From Gimesia alba (GTDB taxonomy: Bacteria > Planctomycetota > Planctomycetia > Planctomycetales > Planctomycetaceae), in contig NZ_CP036269.1 of the NCBI RefSeq assembly GCF_007744675.1, forward strand, positions 744,001-808,000: 64,000 bases of DNA. The letters run 5' to 3'. The notes beneath the pieces were generated by a model. It saw nothing but the letters and a program-made list of their open reading frames with translations. It made no database searches and was not told the origin of the DNA. Below are positions 24,538 through 34,683 of this stretch, piece after piece. How positions within the stretch are numbered: the stretch's first letter is position 1; each line of letters begins with the position of its first letter. The translations under genes and the position numbers were made by a program.

Positions 24538-27500
24538 TTAAGCGTCGCGGTTTTTGAAACTCCACCAGCGGTCTTGCGGTATCAAGGCGACCGCCATCAC
24601 GGCCAACTGTGAAAGCATAAACAGGCCGAGCGCCATCAGGACCCCTTCCGTGAATCCATAGGAGTGCAGACCTACGCCGAGTTCATTCACCCCAAACCAG
24701 GACCAACTGGTGACGATGTTACCGCCGATCGCCAGGATCGCCAGTCCTCGATCTTTAATCATGCCTCCCCAGCGAGCGTGCAGAACCAGTGCGTTCCAGA
24801 GTACGATAATCAGCGCCCCATTTTCTTTCGGGTCCCAACCCCAGAAACGGCCCCAGGAATCGTCGGCCCAGAGACCGCCGAGTACAGTTCCAAAAAAGCT
24901 GAGGAAAATGGCAAAGCAGAGTACGCCGTAGAGCATGCGAATGATTTCTTTGCCGGCATTCGCGGTCATCCGCGGGGTACACGTACCCCACAGAATATAA
25001 AACAGACCGAGCAGTCCGGCGACAAAGGTGGCGGCGTAACCGAGGGTAATACAGACCACGTGCGTGGCGAGCCAGAACTGGGTATCGAGAACTGCCTGCA
25101 GCACGGCCATCGTATCACCGTCACCGGCCAGCATGTGTGCGATGAGCAAGGTTGCAAAACCGGAAACCGAAGCGAGCAGGTTTCCGATGCCCAGACGATT
25201 CATGCGCTCGATGACGATTCCCGCCAGTACGGCGCCCCAGCCAATAAAGACAGCAGAGGAGTAAAGGTTGGTGACCGGAGGGCGTCCCGAGATATAGATC
25301 CGGGAAATCAGAGCAAACGTATGTACGACAAATGTCAGGACGATCAGCCAGAAGGAGGCGCTCCCTAACGTTTTCTCTCCGATCAGGAATGAAATACAGA
25401 CGAGAACGAAGGCAATCAGGTAGAGGACCGAGCAATAGTAAAACGGCTCAAAGTGATTGAAGAATGCTTCGTAATCAATTTTGGATAGACTCACATCTGT
25501 CAGATCGGCCTGATGTTTTTTCAACCAGGTTTGATAGTTGCGGACTTCTTTATTGAACTCTTCGGTATTGCCTTGCGAATAGGCGACCAGAATTTTAGTC
25601 CAGGCCTGGGTGGCTTCGTTTTCTTTGTCCTTGGAAAAACTGGCTTTGACCAGATCGCGGGTCCAGGCATAGGAATAGGTTTGCCATTCGGCTTCTTCTT
25701 CGGCTGCACCTCCCGGCGGAATGACGCGGGGAGGGTTGCGGCGGTCGAGCATGCCATGACGGCGGATGGCTTCAATTAAATCTTCGCGTGCCGATTCCGC
25801 GCGAATATTGGGAGGAGTGAATGACTGGATCAGTAAATCGACGATGCCGATTTTCTTTTCCAGATCCAGGACCCGTGATTGATACAAGCTGGCTTTTCCC
25901 TGACCCGCCTGGCGTGCCAGTTCTGCCTGTTTCGTGAGCTCCGGAAGCTTTTCGATAAAGTCTTCCAGGGAGTAGCGGAAGCCCGGTCGTTTTTTGAGTC
26001 CGAGTGTATGGAGCAGATCGGGATTTTCAATCCGAAACACATTGTATGAATAAGCTTCTTGCGGTTTGGCAATCGTATCCAGTAGCCATTTGATCGCAGG
26101 TTGTTTGTTTCCATCTGGATCCGTGAAGTCTTGCCGACCCGAGATGATTCGCAGGCTGTTACGGGCCAGAGTATCAATGGGCTTGGCGCGTCCCTGGTAC
26201 AGAATCGGAAGTTCACCGAATTGATACAGGCTCATTTGATTCGACGGTGTTTTGGGGATGCGGGCTTTACTCATCAGATAGCCGCCAAAGATGACCAGAA
26301 TCAGCGCAGGTATCAGATAGGTATTCAGACTTTTCATAAAGTGTTGCTTGTCTTTAATGTCCTCGTGTTTTGCATCATCGGGTGGTAAGAACTCAGAAAC
26401 CGCGGATGGCTCAATTCTCTGTTTTTCACGCCGTCCCAGAAATCGGAGCAGGGTAATCATGAAATGGTACAACATGCCGACGGCGACAATCATGCAGGAG
26501 ACGTAAGGGATCATCCAGCCCATGTTCGTGACAACCGACAGGGTCGTCAATTCTTTGCCGGTACGCGGGTCGGCGTGGTAGCCGCTTTGATAAAATGTTT
26601 CGCCGCTGTAACGGAGTGGGTTGTTCATCCAGATTTTGATGTCCCGGTCGACGTTGGTCGTCGGATCGACCAGATGAATATCGGACGAATAATTCATGAC
26701 CGTACTCGTGCCGGCGTAGTCGTCTTTGCGAACATCGATGAGTTTAACACTATAGGGTTTATAGGTGCGTTTGAATCGCAGGTAGAGCTGGTATGGTGTT
26801 CCATCGACAACGACCTGCTCGCCGATTTCCTGTAATGCCATCTCGAGACTGACGAGATAGACGCCCAGAGAGTCGTCTGTTTTTTTATCAATGATTTTAA
26901 TGTAAGCAGCCGGGGTATCGACGGCGCCGCCGGTGTCGGTGCCCGTTGCACTTCGGGCGGGTAAGGCGATCCAGTCTTTTCCGATGCCGCCAGTTGCAGG
27001 GTTCTCGGCGAGTTTTTTTTCCTCGGGCGTTAACGAGGAAATCTTGCGGATCGAAGAATTCGGATAATATTTGACTAATTCATAGTTAAAGGGGAGCTTC
27101 GGATCAGAAACGACTTCTTTCCGTTTTGCGAGTAGAATCGACTTGGGAATGACGGTGACCTGATCCTGTTTCGGATCGGTCTGGTCGATAATTGCCAGTT
27201 CAATGGTGCGAATGTCGTGGACGTAGTTGGTTGTTTCCCCTTCGGAGATGGTCATCTGGGTTTCGACGGCCATGGTGCCGACCATCAGTTCGCTGAGCAT
27301 CATCAAACCGACACCGCCGTGCAGCAGTACGATACCGGCCCGTTTTTTGAAGAGAGGAATGCATCCCACCAGTAATACAACGCCGGCAAAGGTGGCCTTG
27401 ATTAATTGCCAGAGAATCCGCATGGAAGAATCACTGAAGCGGGCGGCGTCTCCTTGTGCCAGAAACCAGGCCATCAGGCAGGCAAACAGAATTGCAGCTC

Positions 27501-28125
27501 CGAGCGTCAGGCCACGTTCGGCTCTACGATATTTCTCAATCTTGAAATAAAGAACGAGGCTCGCGATAGCAAGGATCCCAATACCTGCTTCAAATAACCA
27601 CCATAAGACAAGCCAGCTCAGAACAGAATATTCCTGGAAGCCATCTTTGTTTGATCCACTGGCGATGACACCCCAGGTAATGAGTAAACCCAGAGTGACG
27701 ATGACCCAGCCGATTGTGCGTTGTTTGCCTTTGGCCTGCACTTTAAAACGGATGAAGTGCGCCGCCAGCAGGTTGATGCCCATCATAAAGCCGATGAGCC
27801 AGCCGCCGGGGAAGTAAATGAAGCCGGGGATATTCTGCTGGTCGAGGTTGGGGAAAAAAGAGGGGGGAAAGAAGATTTTGAATTCTATCTTCGCGATTCC
27901 GGTACGAAAGTATTCGTCGATCACGACCCAGATATCTTTATTCACCTGTGCCAGTGTGCCGGCCAGAATAATGAAGATAGCCATCGCGAACAGCACGACG
28001 GTCAGCTTCAGTGACGCAAAAGGCTGTAAAATTTTCAGGAACCGTTCATTCGAATTTGCAGACCCCGAATTGGAGTCGGTGGTAGCAAATTCGCTGGATG
28101 TGTCTGAGAGTGTATTTGTTGACAT
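24538..28125 (-). CDS. ResB-CcsA fusion, cytochrome c biogenesis protein
   Basis: An 1195-residue integral membrane protein joining both System II assembly factors in one chain. The N-terminal half (about 25-600) is ResB/Ccs1-like, with four membrane segments and a large periplasmic domain (IWMNNPLRYSGETFYQSGYH). A linker domain of about 200 residues follows. The C-terminal part (about 890-1195) is CcsA with the tryptophan-rich haem-handling signature WGWDPKENGALIIVLWNALV. It should carry haem out and attach it to apocytochrome c, which fits the c-type cytochrome gene at 46634. It lies 62 bases after a lipoprotein gene on the same strand. Fused forms occur in several phyla. No thioredoxin-like ResA gene is adjacent. 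Confidence 0.9.
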   Translation of the reverse strand: MSTNTLSDTSSEFATTDSNSGSANSNERFLKILQPFASLKLTVVLFAMAIFIILAGTLAQVNKDIWVVIDEYFRTGIAKIEFKIFFPPSFFPNLDQQNIPGFIYFPGGWLIGFMMGINLLAAHFIRFKVQAKGKQRTIGWVIVTLGLLITWGVIASGSNKDGFQEYSVLSWLVLWWLFEAGIGILAIASLVLYFKIEKYRRAERGLTLGAAILFACLMAWFLAQGDAARFSDSSMRILWQLIKATFAGVVLLVGCIPLFKKRAGIVLLHGGVGLMMLSELMVGTMAVETQMTISEGETTNYVHDIRTIELAIIDQTDPKQDQVTVIPKSILLAKRKEVVSDPKLPFNYELVKYYPNSSIRKISSLTPEEKKLAENPATGGIGKDWIALPARSATGTDTGGAVDTPAAYIKIIDKKTDDSLGVYLVSLEMALQEIGEQVVVDGTPYQLYLRFKRTYKPYSVKLIDVRKDDYAGTSTVMNYSSDIHLVDPTTNVDRDIKIWMNNPLRYSGETFYQSGYHADPRTGKELTTLSVVTNMGWMIPYVSCMIVAVGMLYHFMITLLRFLGRREKQRIEPSAVSEFLPPDDAKHEDIKDKQHFMKSLNTYLIPALILVIFGGYLMSKARIPKTPSNQMSLYQFGELPILYQGRAKPIDTLARNSLRIISGRQDFTDPDGNKQPAIKWLLDTIAKPQEAYSYNVFRIENPDLLHTLGLKKRPGFRYSLEDFIEKLPELTKQAELARQAGQGKASLYQSRVLDLEKKIGIVDLLIQSFTPPNIRAESAREDLIEAIRRHGMLDRRNPPRVIPPGGAAEEEAEWQTYSYAWTRDLVKASFSKDKENEATQAWTKILVAYSQGNTEEFNKEVRNYQTWLKKHQADLTDVSLSKIDYEAFFNHFEPFYYCSVLYLIAFVLVCISFLIGEKTLGSASFWLIVLTFVVHTFALISRIYISGRPPVTNLYSSAVFIGWGAVLAGIVIERMNRLGIGNLLASVSGFATLLIAHMLAGDGDTMAVLQAVLDTQFWLATHVVCITLGYAATFVAGLLGLFYILWGTCTPRMTANAGKEIIRMLYGVLCFAIFLSFFGTVLGGLWADDSWGRFWGWDPKENGALIIVLWNALVLHARWGGMIKDRGLAILAIGGNIVTSWSWFGVNELGVGLHSYGFTEGVLMALGLFMLSQLAVMAVALIPQDRWWSFKNRDA

Positions 28126-28187
28126 GATGATTTCCTGAAAGTCAGACTCAATAATTTAATGATCGTTTCGTATGGGCTGGAATTGGG

Positions 28188-29285
28188 CTATTCAAATCGG
28201 ATCGACTGCACTAACTGTTTAAATCGTGCTTCTTCCTGTTCAGCCAGTTTTGTAGAGCCTTTATATTTCACAAACCAGGCCAGATTACCTCGATAGATGA
28301 TCGCACCTAAAATGGCTTCTTTGGGGCCAATCAGTTTCACATAGGTGGCTTCCAGATCGCCGGCTTTTAACTGCTCGGATTGTTTGGTGAGTTCGGCTTC
28401 TGTGATGTCTTTCAGGCCGACCTGTCCCCGCCAGCGGTTGATATTCGGGAGCAGGGGAGAGGCGTCTTTGGCCAGATCAATGATCGTGACTTCACCGGTT
28501 TCGTCTCCCTCAGTGATATTAAAGGCGGCTTTTCGCATTCCACCACTGCGACCCGGTTTCCAGCCTGTGGGCGTTTCAAATTTGATAGGTGATGCTGCGG
28601 CTGCGGGGGGATTTACGGGACCGGGAGCAGGCCGACCTCCGCCACCCATCATGCCGGATGCGAAGGGGGCACGGCTCATGGGGTTGCCTGCCATCTTGCC
28701 TTTCAGGCTGACGACCGTCATGCTTTGATCGCCGGCTTTCAGGGTGAATAGTTCGGTATCGAGTGCGGGGGTATCTGAAGCGTCTTTCAACTGCGCCTCG
28801 GTAATATTGCCGAGCCCCACCTGATCGCGCCAGCGGTTGATATTGGAGAGTAAGTCCACGCTCAGATTACTGCTGGCGGGAAGCGGAATTACCGAGAGTT
28901 CAACTGGCGGGTCGCTGTCTTTGACTTTCAGTGTGGCAAATCGCATGGAACTGCCCGGCTCCTGCGTCCAGTTTTCGGGAAGTTTCCATTCCGGCTTCCC
29001 ATCCTTCAGGGAAACGGATTTGAGAAATTGCACGAACGGATCGAACTCAGCTTTCACCTGTTCGGGAGAGCCGGTCATTTTGAAAAACCAGTTCTGAGGG
29101 CTGTCGGGTAAAATCGCTGCCAGCATGCGGACCTCTTTGGCGGGCGCCATGGCACTGTCTGATCCGGCAGGACCAAGTCCCGAAGACGTTTTGGGAACGG
29201 TGTATGAGGTAATCTCTTCCTGTTTACTGCAGCCGACAGAGAGTAACAGCAGGAGCGTCATTAGAACGGGGAATATCAGTTTCAT
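28188..29285 (-). CDS. Putative lipoprotein upstream of the ResB-CcsA gene
   Basis: A 365-residue protein with a signal peptide ending in the lipobox LLSVGC. The mature part contains two similar halves: each has INRWRxQVGLxxITEAxL (near residues 160 and 290) followed by a beta-rich stretch ending TVVSLKGKM or ATYVKLIGP, separated by a Gly/Pro-rich linker (MMGGGGRPAPGPVNPPAAA). This duplication suggests two copies of one domain. Residues 70-100 also contain NWFFKMTGSPEQV, repeated loosely near the end. I do not know a function; its place before the cytochrome assembly gene hints at a shared transcript. The start could also be 29294. Confidence 0.72.
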   Translation of the reverse strand: MKLIFPVLMTLLLLLSVGCSKQEEITSYTVPKTSSGLGPAGSDSAMAPAKEVRMLAAILPDSPQNWFFKMTGSPEQVKAEFDPFVQFLKSVSLKDGKPEWKLPENWTQEPGSSMRFATLKVKDSDPPVELSVIPLPASSNLSVDLLSNINRWRDQVGLGNITEAQLKDASDTPALDTELFTLKAGDQSMTVVSLKGKMAGNPMSRAPFASGMMGGGGRPAPGPVNPPAAAASPIKFETPTGWKPGRSGGMRKAAFNITEGDETGEVTIIDLAKDASPLLPNINRWRGQVGLKDITEAELTKQSEQLKAGDLEATYVKLIGPKEAILGAIIYRGNLAWFVKYKGSTKLAEQEEARFKQLVQSIRFE

Positions 29286-30350
29286 GTGTTTCATTCGGAA
29301 AAATGTGGGATACATAACTGGGGCAAATTCTTCAAAGCGATCTGTGGAATATAAGGATTTCGCGAATTGAAATCGTGTCTGGTGCGGGATCGCCTTTCAG
29401 TTTCGAAATATCGGGAAAACAGAAAACGGTTCTGTAATTATGTTCAAGGTGGGGCAGTGCGAAGAAAGACGGCGTCATTCTTCAGGTGGTGTAAGTGATT
29501 CAATAACAGTTGCTTAAGAAAAAGGTTCCAAGCTCGGACCACTTGGGGCCAACCTCAGAATTGTTACTGTTTTATTATAGTTCTTCCAAAGCAGAAAAGT
29601 ACACAACCAGTTTGGGGCTCCTGTCAAAAACCCGCTGATTGGCGCTGCGATATCACCACAACCGGCCCTCATTGGTACCAGTTAAAAAAACTGCGGAAAA
29701 TAGCGTAAAAATTACAATGTCTTGCAAAAAAGACAGCAAAATGATTTCTGAGAGAGTTGATTGTAAAAGGTTCCAGAGAAAATCCTATTTACAAAGAATA
29801 CTCTTTAATGTATTTACGCGTTCTGGCGAAGATTTCGCAAAATAATTTGTTTTTCTGGTACGCAAGGTGCGTCCTTATTCGATGACCCGTCACAAATGGG
29901 ATTTTGAATTCCATTTCTCATTCATACTTGTACACAGGTACGGAACCGACAATTCACTTGAATCAAAACAGAAGGTCAGGAAGACCGACTCGATTCGCCA
30001 TTTAACAAATCTTCATTTCCAACGCTGCGTTGGAACTAACTAAGAGGCATGGAAGCCGCATCGTGAAGCTATTTTCACAGAATTCGCCCGTTGATTCATT
30101 CAACAGGGCTGTGAACTTTCGAACTGTCGACTCTCTTCGGATTAAGAGGGGGCTCCAGCAGTTTTTCGCTCACGCAGAGATTCTCAATCAATCTCGCTGC
30201 ACTGCTTCTCTGCAAATGACAGCCCGTTCGGTTGTCTGCTCTGTCCTGAGAAACATTCCCATTTCTCGACAGGAGTCTGGAGACTATACCCCTTTATCTG
30301 AATCAGTAACGCTTCGTGCGTTCAAACCAACCTTTTTGAGGAGTTGGTAG
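29286..30350. other. Long intergenic region without a recognised gene
   Basis: About 1.06 kb between divergent genes, AT-rich in its first two thirds. Two short plus-strand frames (68 codons at 29639, 106 codons at 30030) lack convincing ribosome sites and have unlikely composition, so neither is called. The last 150 bases contain small hairpins (for instance ACGC-TTCGT-GCGT near 30307-30320). A ribosome site GAGGAG lies just before the gene at 30351. A long leader or a small RNA is possible but unproven. Confidence 0.4.
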
Positions 30351-32135
30351 ATGAAGTTTTTGACGACAGTTATTTTATCATTTGTAGTTCTTTCCGGTTC
30401 AGCCAGTGCGGCGGCTCCCAACGGGGTGTTGTTGGATTTCACCGCGACCTGGTGTGGTCCGTGTCAAAAAATGAGCCCGTTGATTTCGCGTTTGAAGCGT
30501 GAAGGTTTTCCGATTAAAAAGGTTGACGTCGATCAGCAGCCGGAATTGGCGCGTCGGTTTAACGTCTCCAGTATTCCCGCATTCGTGCTGGTGGTCGAAG
30601 GTCGGGAAGTTGCCCGTTCCGTTGGCGCGACGACGGAAAGCAACCTGAGACGGATGCTGGCCCGGATTCCTGCTCAAGAAGCTCAACCACCTGCGAGTTC
30701 AAACAAAGAGGACTCGGTGATTTTTGCCGCTAATGAAAGAAAAGCCGGCCAGTCGTCAGAGGCGCCGATTCAACTGACACAAAACGAGACCAAACCAAAA
30801 AAGAAATCGCGTGGGTTCAACATTCCCTTTTTTGGTAAATCGAAAGAAGAAGAATCGGTGCCTGTCGAAGAGCCTGTGATCCGGGCTCAGTTCGGCGATG
30901 CTGCCGGCGATCACCTGGTAGAATCACCACAGGCTCCGGTCGTGAATGACTGGCGTGCGAGCACGGTACGGATTCGCGTCAAAGATCGAAAAGGGATGGA
31001 TCTCGGTTCGGGAACGATCATTCACAGTGCCGTGGGTCGCACTCTGATTATGACCTGCAGTCACATCTTCAGCGAATTAAAGAACGATTCGGTGATCGAA
31101 GTCGATGTTTTTCAAGGCGAGAAATTCGAAACTTACGTAGGCACCCTGGTGCGATACAATATGGAAGGTGATGTGGGACTGATCTCGATTCCCACGTCGG
31201 GTGTGGTTGCTGCAGCAAAAGTCGCTTCCATCGAACATGAAGTCAAAGCCGGCGATACCGTCGCCAGTATCGGGTGTAACGGCGGTGAACTGCCGACACT
31301 GGAAAAAATCAAGGTGACCGAACTGAATCGATTTTTAGGACCGGACAATATTGAATGTACGGGGATGCCCGTGCAGGGACGTTCCGGCGGCGGTTTGTTC
31401 GATCGATCGGGCCGACTGGTGGGCGTTTGTTTTGCAGTAGAAAAAGATGATCAACGCGGATTATATGTCGGTCTGCCTGTGATTCACAAATTACTGGATG
31501 ACTCGAAATTGACGGCGTTGTACAAGCAGCAGCCTGAAATCGAGCAGCCTGCTCCCGAAGTCAAACTGGCGATGGCGGAATCACGAGAGGAAATGCGGGC
31601 CGAACCCAATCAGGCCTTGCTGGATGAGTTTCTGGATCGGGCGATGCCCAGTCAATCTGTCACATCAGCGACAACTGGAAATCCGGATCTGTCTCAATTG
31701 CAGGCGGCTTTAGATCAGGCGGGAGAAGCAGAAGTGGTCTGCATTATTCGTCCGTTGAACAAACCGCAATCAGCCAGTCGTGTGGTGATTATCAACAAAG
31801 CCAGTTCCAAGTTTGTTTCGTATCTGTCAGGCGAAGTCAGCAATCAGCCACAGCCGACCTCGGCTCGCTTCCAGCCGGATGCAGTACTGACTCGCAAGCC
31901 ACAATCACAGCAACGCATGCGAGACGAACGCATCAGCCGCAGTCTGCCTCGTGTTGCCAGCGTTCAGCGTCAGAGTCGTTCTCAGCAACCAGAAGAGCCG
32001 ACCTTTCGACCTCCGTCTTCATTCCGGGGAACGGCTGGCAAAACGACTGTTTCGAATCAGCAGCAGAGGGAGAAAATCGAGCAGGTCAAACAACGGCTCG
32101 AACGCTATCGCCGTTCGGCCGCATCGCGTCGTTAA
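30351..32135 (+). CDS. Secreted thioredoxin-trypsin-like protease fusion
   Basis: A 594-residue protein with a signal peptide (cleavage near SASAA). Residues 25-108 form a thioredoxin fold with the active site WCGPC (Cys35, Cys38) and cis-Pro76 in SSIPAF. A charged linker (110-200) leads to a trypsin-like domain (about 205-400) with a plausible triad His238 (MTCSHIF), Asp274 (EGDVGLISI) and Ser345 (GRSGGGLFD). The last 190 residues are Gln/Arg/Ser-rich and probably disordered. It may couple disulfide chemistry with proteolysis in the cell envelope. GAGGAG precedes the ATG by seven bases. A strong terminator follows, so it is likely a single-gene unit. The fusion is seen directly; the activity is inferred. 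Confidence 0.85.
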   Translation: MKFLTTVILSFVVLSGSASAAAPNGVLLDFTATWCGPCQKMSPLISRLKREGFPIKKVDVDQQPELARRFNVSSIPAFVLVVEGREVARSVGATTESNLRRMLARIPAQEAQPPASSNKEDSVIFAANERKAGQSSEAPIQLTQNETKPKKKSRGFNIPFFGKSKEEESVPVEEPVIRAQFGDAAGDHLVESPQAPVVNDWRASTVRIRVKDRKGMDLGSGTIIHSAVGRTLIMTCSHIFSELKNDSVIEVDVFQGEKFETYVGTLVRYNMEGDVGLISIPTSGVVAAAKVASIEHEVKAGDTVASIGCNGGELPTLEKIKVTELNRFLGPDNIECTGMPVQGRSGGGLFDRSGRLVGVCFAVEKDDQRGLYVGLPVIHKLLDDSKLTALYKQQPEIEQPAPEVKLAMAESREEMRAEPNQALLDEFLDRAMPSQSVTSATTGNPDLSQLQAALDQAGEAEVVCIIRPLNKPQSASRVVIINKASSKFVSYLSGEVSNQPQPTSARFQPDAVLTRKPQSQQRMRDERISRSLPRVASVQRQSRSQQPEEPTFRPPSSFRGTAGKTTVSNQQQREKIEQVKQRLERYRRSAASRR

Positions 32136-32179
32136 GGACTTTCGCTCTCGAATATCCTGAAACAGAGTCAAATTACTGA

Positions 32180-32226
32180 TCCAGCCTGAGAAGTCATTTA
32201 CTTTTCAGGCTGGATTTTTTTGTTTT
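32180..32226 (+). terminator. Intrinsic terminator after the thioredoxin-protease gene
   Basis: A perfect 10-base stem, TCCAGCCTGA (32180-32189) with TCAGGCTGGA (32205-32214), is followed by a run of seven T and further T. It begins 45 bases after the stop. Confidence 0.88.
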
Positions 32227-32342
32227 TTGCTTTCAGACTTTTGTTCTGGTGTGATCTCGCTTTAGAATGAAGAGACTGTTGATGCCTTCAGCAGAATGTG
32301 TTCGACCGTTCCTTCCCGTTGCCTGCCACCAGGAGACATCAC

Positions 32343-34403
32343 GTGAATACTTTATGCAAGCTGGCTGCCTGCCTGAGTCTGGTTTTGATGACGACAACTG
32401 GATTGTCGGCTGAGGATCTCAAATTACAACTCCGCTATCAGCAGGAAACGAGCAAAGACTCGGGACGCTATCATCGTTTGCAACGTTCAGAAAACTGGAA
32501 GCCGGAGCAAACGGCGATCATTGTCTGCGATGTCTGGGATTATCATCACTGTCTGAACGCTGTCAAACGTCTGGAACAGTTTGCACCGCGGTTAGACAAC
32601 CTGCTGAAGAAAGCGCGGTCACAGGGCGTGACGATTATTCATGCTCCCAGTGACTGCATGCCCGCCTACCAGGGGCACCCGGCCCGCATGCGGGCGATGC
32701 AGGTGAAGCACAAGGGGCCGATTCCCGAAGGAATTGAGAACTGGTGTTCGAAGATTCCCAGCGAAGAACGGGCCGTCTATCCCCTCGATCAATCGGATGG
32801 AGGAGAAGACGACGATCCGGAAGAACATGCGGCCTGGGCGAAAAAATTGAAATCACTGGGACGCAATCCAGCGCTGCCTTGGAATAGCCAGTCTCCTTTG
32901 ATCACCATCAACGGCGACAAAGATTATATCAGCGATAAAGGGGATGAGGTCTGGCGGATTCTGGAAAGTCGCGGCATCAAGAATGTGATTCTGACCGGCG
33001 TGCATACCAACATGTGTGTGCTGGGGCGGCCCTTTGGTCTGCGCCAACTGGCGAAAAACGGGAAGAATGTTGTGCTGGTTCGCGATATGACCGACACGAT
33101 GTATAACCCGAAACGCTGGCCTTACGTCAGTCATTTTACCGGCAACGATTTGATTGTGTCGCACATCGAAAAGTATGTCTGTCCAACTATTACCAGCGAT
33201 CAGATTCTGGGCGGCCAGGAATTTACCTTCAAACGCGATCAGCGTCCCCATCTGCTGATCGTGATGGCCGAAGCCGAGTATGAGACTAATCAAAGTCTGC
33301 CCGAATTTGCCGCTAAAAATCTCGGCAAACATTTTCGCGTGAGCATGGTGTTTGCTGATGACAAGGACCGCAATTCGATTCCCGGCATCGAAGCCATTAA
33401 GGATGCAGACGTCGTCCTGTTCAGCGTTCGTCGACGCGTGTTGCCGAAAAAAGCGATGCAGGCGATTCGCGATTACGTCAAAGCGGGAAAGCCGGTCGTG
33501 GGGATTCGGACTGCCAGTCATGCATTTTCTCTCAGAGGCAAGCAGCCTCCCGAAGGATTGCAGGACTGGCCTGAGTTTGATGCGGAAGTCTTCGGCGGCA
33601 ATTATCACGGGCATTACGCCAATGATTTGAAATCGATTGTTTCGATCAACGAAGCACAAAAGCGAAACCCGATTCTGACGGGAATCCCTGACAAACCCTT
33701 CCCGCAAGCTTACTCGTTATATGAAGTCTTGCCGCTGGCGAAAGGGACGACCGTGTTGATGACCGCGAAAGCGGAAGGGAAACCGGCCGAGCCGGTCGCC
33801 TGGACGTTCAAACGGAAAGACGGCGGCAAATCGTTTTATACTTCGCTCGGGCATCCGGGAGATTTCAAACAGCCGGAGTATGTACGACTGCTGGCGAACG
33901 GCATCTACTGGGCCGCCGGCCTCGACCCGGCCAACGTGAGTCTTTCCGAAAAAGTCACACTGCACTCTGCACCTCATTGGTCCGTCGTGCAGATTCCCGG
34001 AGTAGAGCAAGCACAGAAAACAAAACAGAGTCGTTGGTATCGTTGCGTGGTTCGGGTTCCGGAAAAATGGATGGCGGGTCAGCCGCTGCTGCTGAAAGTC
34101 GCTGGCGCGGAAGGGACCGAAGTCAACGCCTGGTTGAATGGAACGTCTCTCCAGAAAACGGACGCCGGTTTTCAAATCGACTGTCAACCGGTGGCGAAAA
34201 ACGACGCCAACCTGATTGTGTTGCAGGTGAAAGGGATGAATCAAGGGTCTGATTTCGCTTCAGTACCTCAATTGATCTCAGCAACCAGCGCACTCCCTTT
34301 AGCGGGACGCTGGCAGTATCGAGTGGGCAATCAGGAGCAGTTTGCGAACATGCCTTTGCCCGCGAAGTTCGGCACCGTGACCGATATTGTGTTCAAGCCG
34401 TGA
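32343..34403 (+). CDS. Secreted isochorismatase-like and ThuA-like fusion protein
   Basis: A 686-residue protein starting at GTG 32343 with AGGAG seven bases upstream; the open frame begins 15 codons earlier without a ribosome site. A signal peptide (TTTGLSAED) is followed by an isochorismatase-like cysteine hydrolase domain (about 45-285) with the acidic residue in AIIVCDVWD and the nucleophile Cys in GVHTNMCVLGRPFG. Residues about 300-530 are a ThuA-like (trehalose utilisation, glutamine-amidotransferase-like) domain with VVGIRTASHAF and EVFGGNYHGHY. The C-terminal 140 residues resemble a galactose-binding beta-sandwich (RWYRCVVRVPEKW, VNAWLNGTSL). It may act on amides or sugar derivatives outside the cytoplasm; the substrate is unknown. 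Confidence 0.85.
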   Translation: MNTLCKLAACLSLVLMTTTGLSAEDLKLQLRYQQETSKDSGRYHRLQRSENWKPEQTAIIVCDVWDYHHCLNAVKRLEQFAPRLDNLLKKARSQGVTIIHAPSDCMPAYQGHPARMRAMQVKHKGPIPEGIENWCSKIPSEERAVYPLDQSDGGEDDDPEEHAAWAKKLKSLGRNPALPWNSQSPLITINGDKDYISDKGDEVWRILESRGIKNVILTGVHTNMCVLGRPFGLRQLAKNGKNVVLVRDMTDTMYNPKRWPYVSHFTGNDLIVSHIEKYVCPTITSDQILGGQEFTFKRDQRPHLLIVMAEAEYETNQSLPEFAAKNLGKHFRVSMVFADDKDRNSIPGIEAIKDADVVLFSVRRRVLPKKAMQAIRDYVKAGKPVVGIRTASHAFSLRGKQPPEGLQDWPEFDAEVFGGNYHGHYANDLKSIVSINEAQKRNPILTGIPDKPFPQAYSLYEVLPLAKGTTVLMTAKAEGKPAEPVAWTFKRKDGGKSFYTSLGHPGDFKQPEYVRLLANGIYWAAGLDPANVSLSEKVTLHSAPHWSVVQIPGVEQAQKTKQSRWYRCVVRVPEKWMAGQPLLLKVAGAEGTEVNAWLNGTSLQKTDAGFQIDCQPVAKNDANLIVLQVKGMNQGSDFASVPQLISATSALPLAGRWQYRVGNQEQFANMPLPAKFGTVTDIVFKP

Positions 34404-34683
34404 GAGGTGCTGGTACGATTTTGAATATCGTGTCAAATACCAGATAACACTCCCGTGTGCCACCGCTCGGCTTGTCCGACGGTGCTCGTTCGATTCCAGA
34501 TCAACTGCCCAACGTGTGTAGTGGTAGGGGCGGCCCCTTGTGTACCGCTCCTACGAGTTTAATAGTCACGCAGGCTTCCCTCATCACTGTTGGCAAGCCA
34601 ACAGTGCCACCCCATCGAGTGCTAGTTAGCCTGCTTTCCTACATTTTCCTGCTCGCTGCGTTCAGCCTTAGCCGTGTACTCTC
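34404..34683. repeat. Intergenic repeat cluster between convergent genes
   Basis: The gap holds a perfect palindrome at 34585-34606 (CACTGTTGGC-AA-GCCAACAGTG), which with the next four bases is repeated exactly at 37535-37560. A degenerate relative lies near 34458-34484 (CACCGCTCGG against TCCGACGGTG). CCTGCTCGCT at 34649 recurs in the gap near 61870. No gene is seen. Confidence 0.65.

Noticed and set aside
29639-29845. 68-codon frame in the long intergenic region
   Set aside because: Lys/Arg-rich translation of AT-rich DNA with no ribosome site or motif.
30030-30350. 106-codon plus-strand frame directly upstream of the thioredoxin-protease gene
   Set aside because: It runs up to the base before the next ATG, has no ribosome site at its start, Ser/Arg-rich random-looking composition and no recognisable motif; more likely leader DNA.
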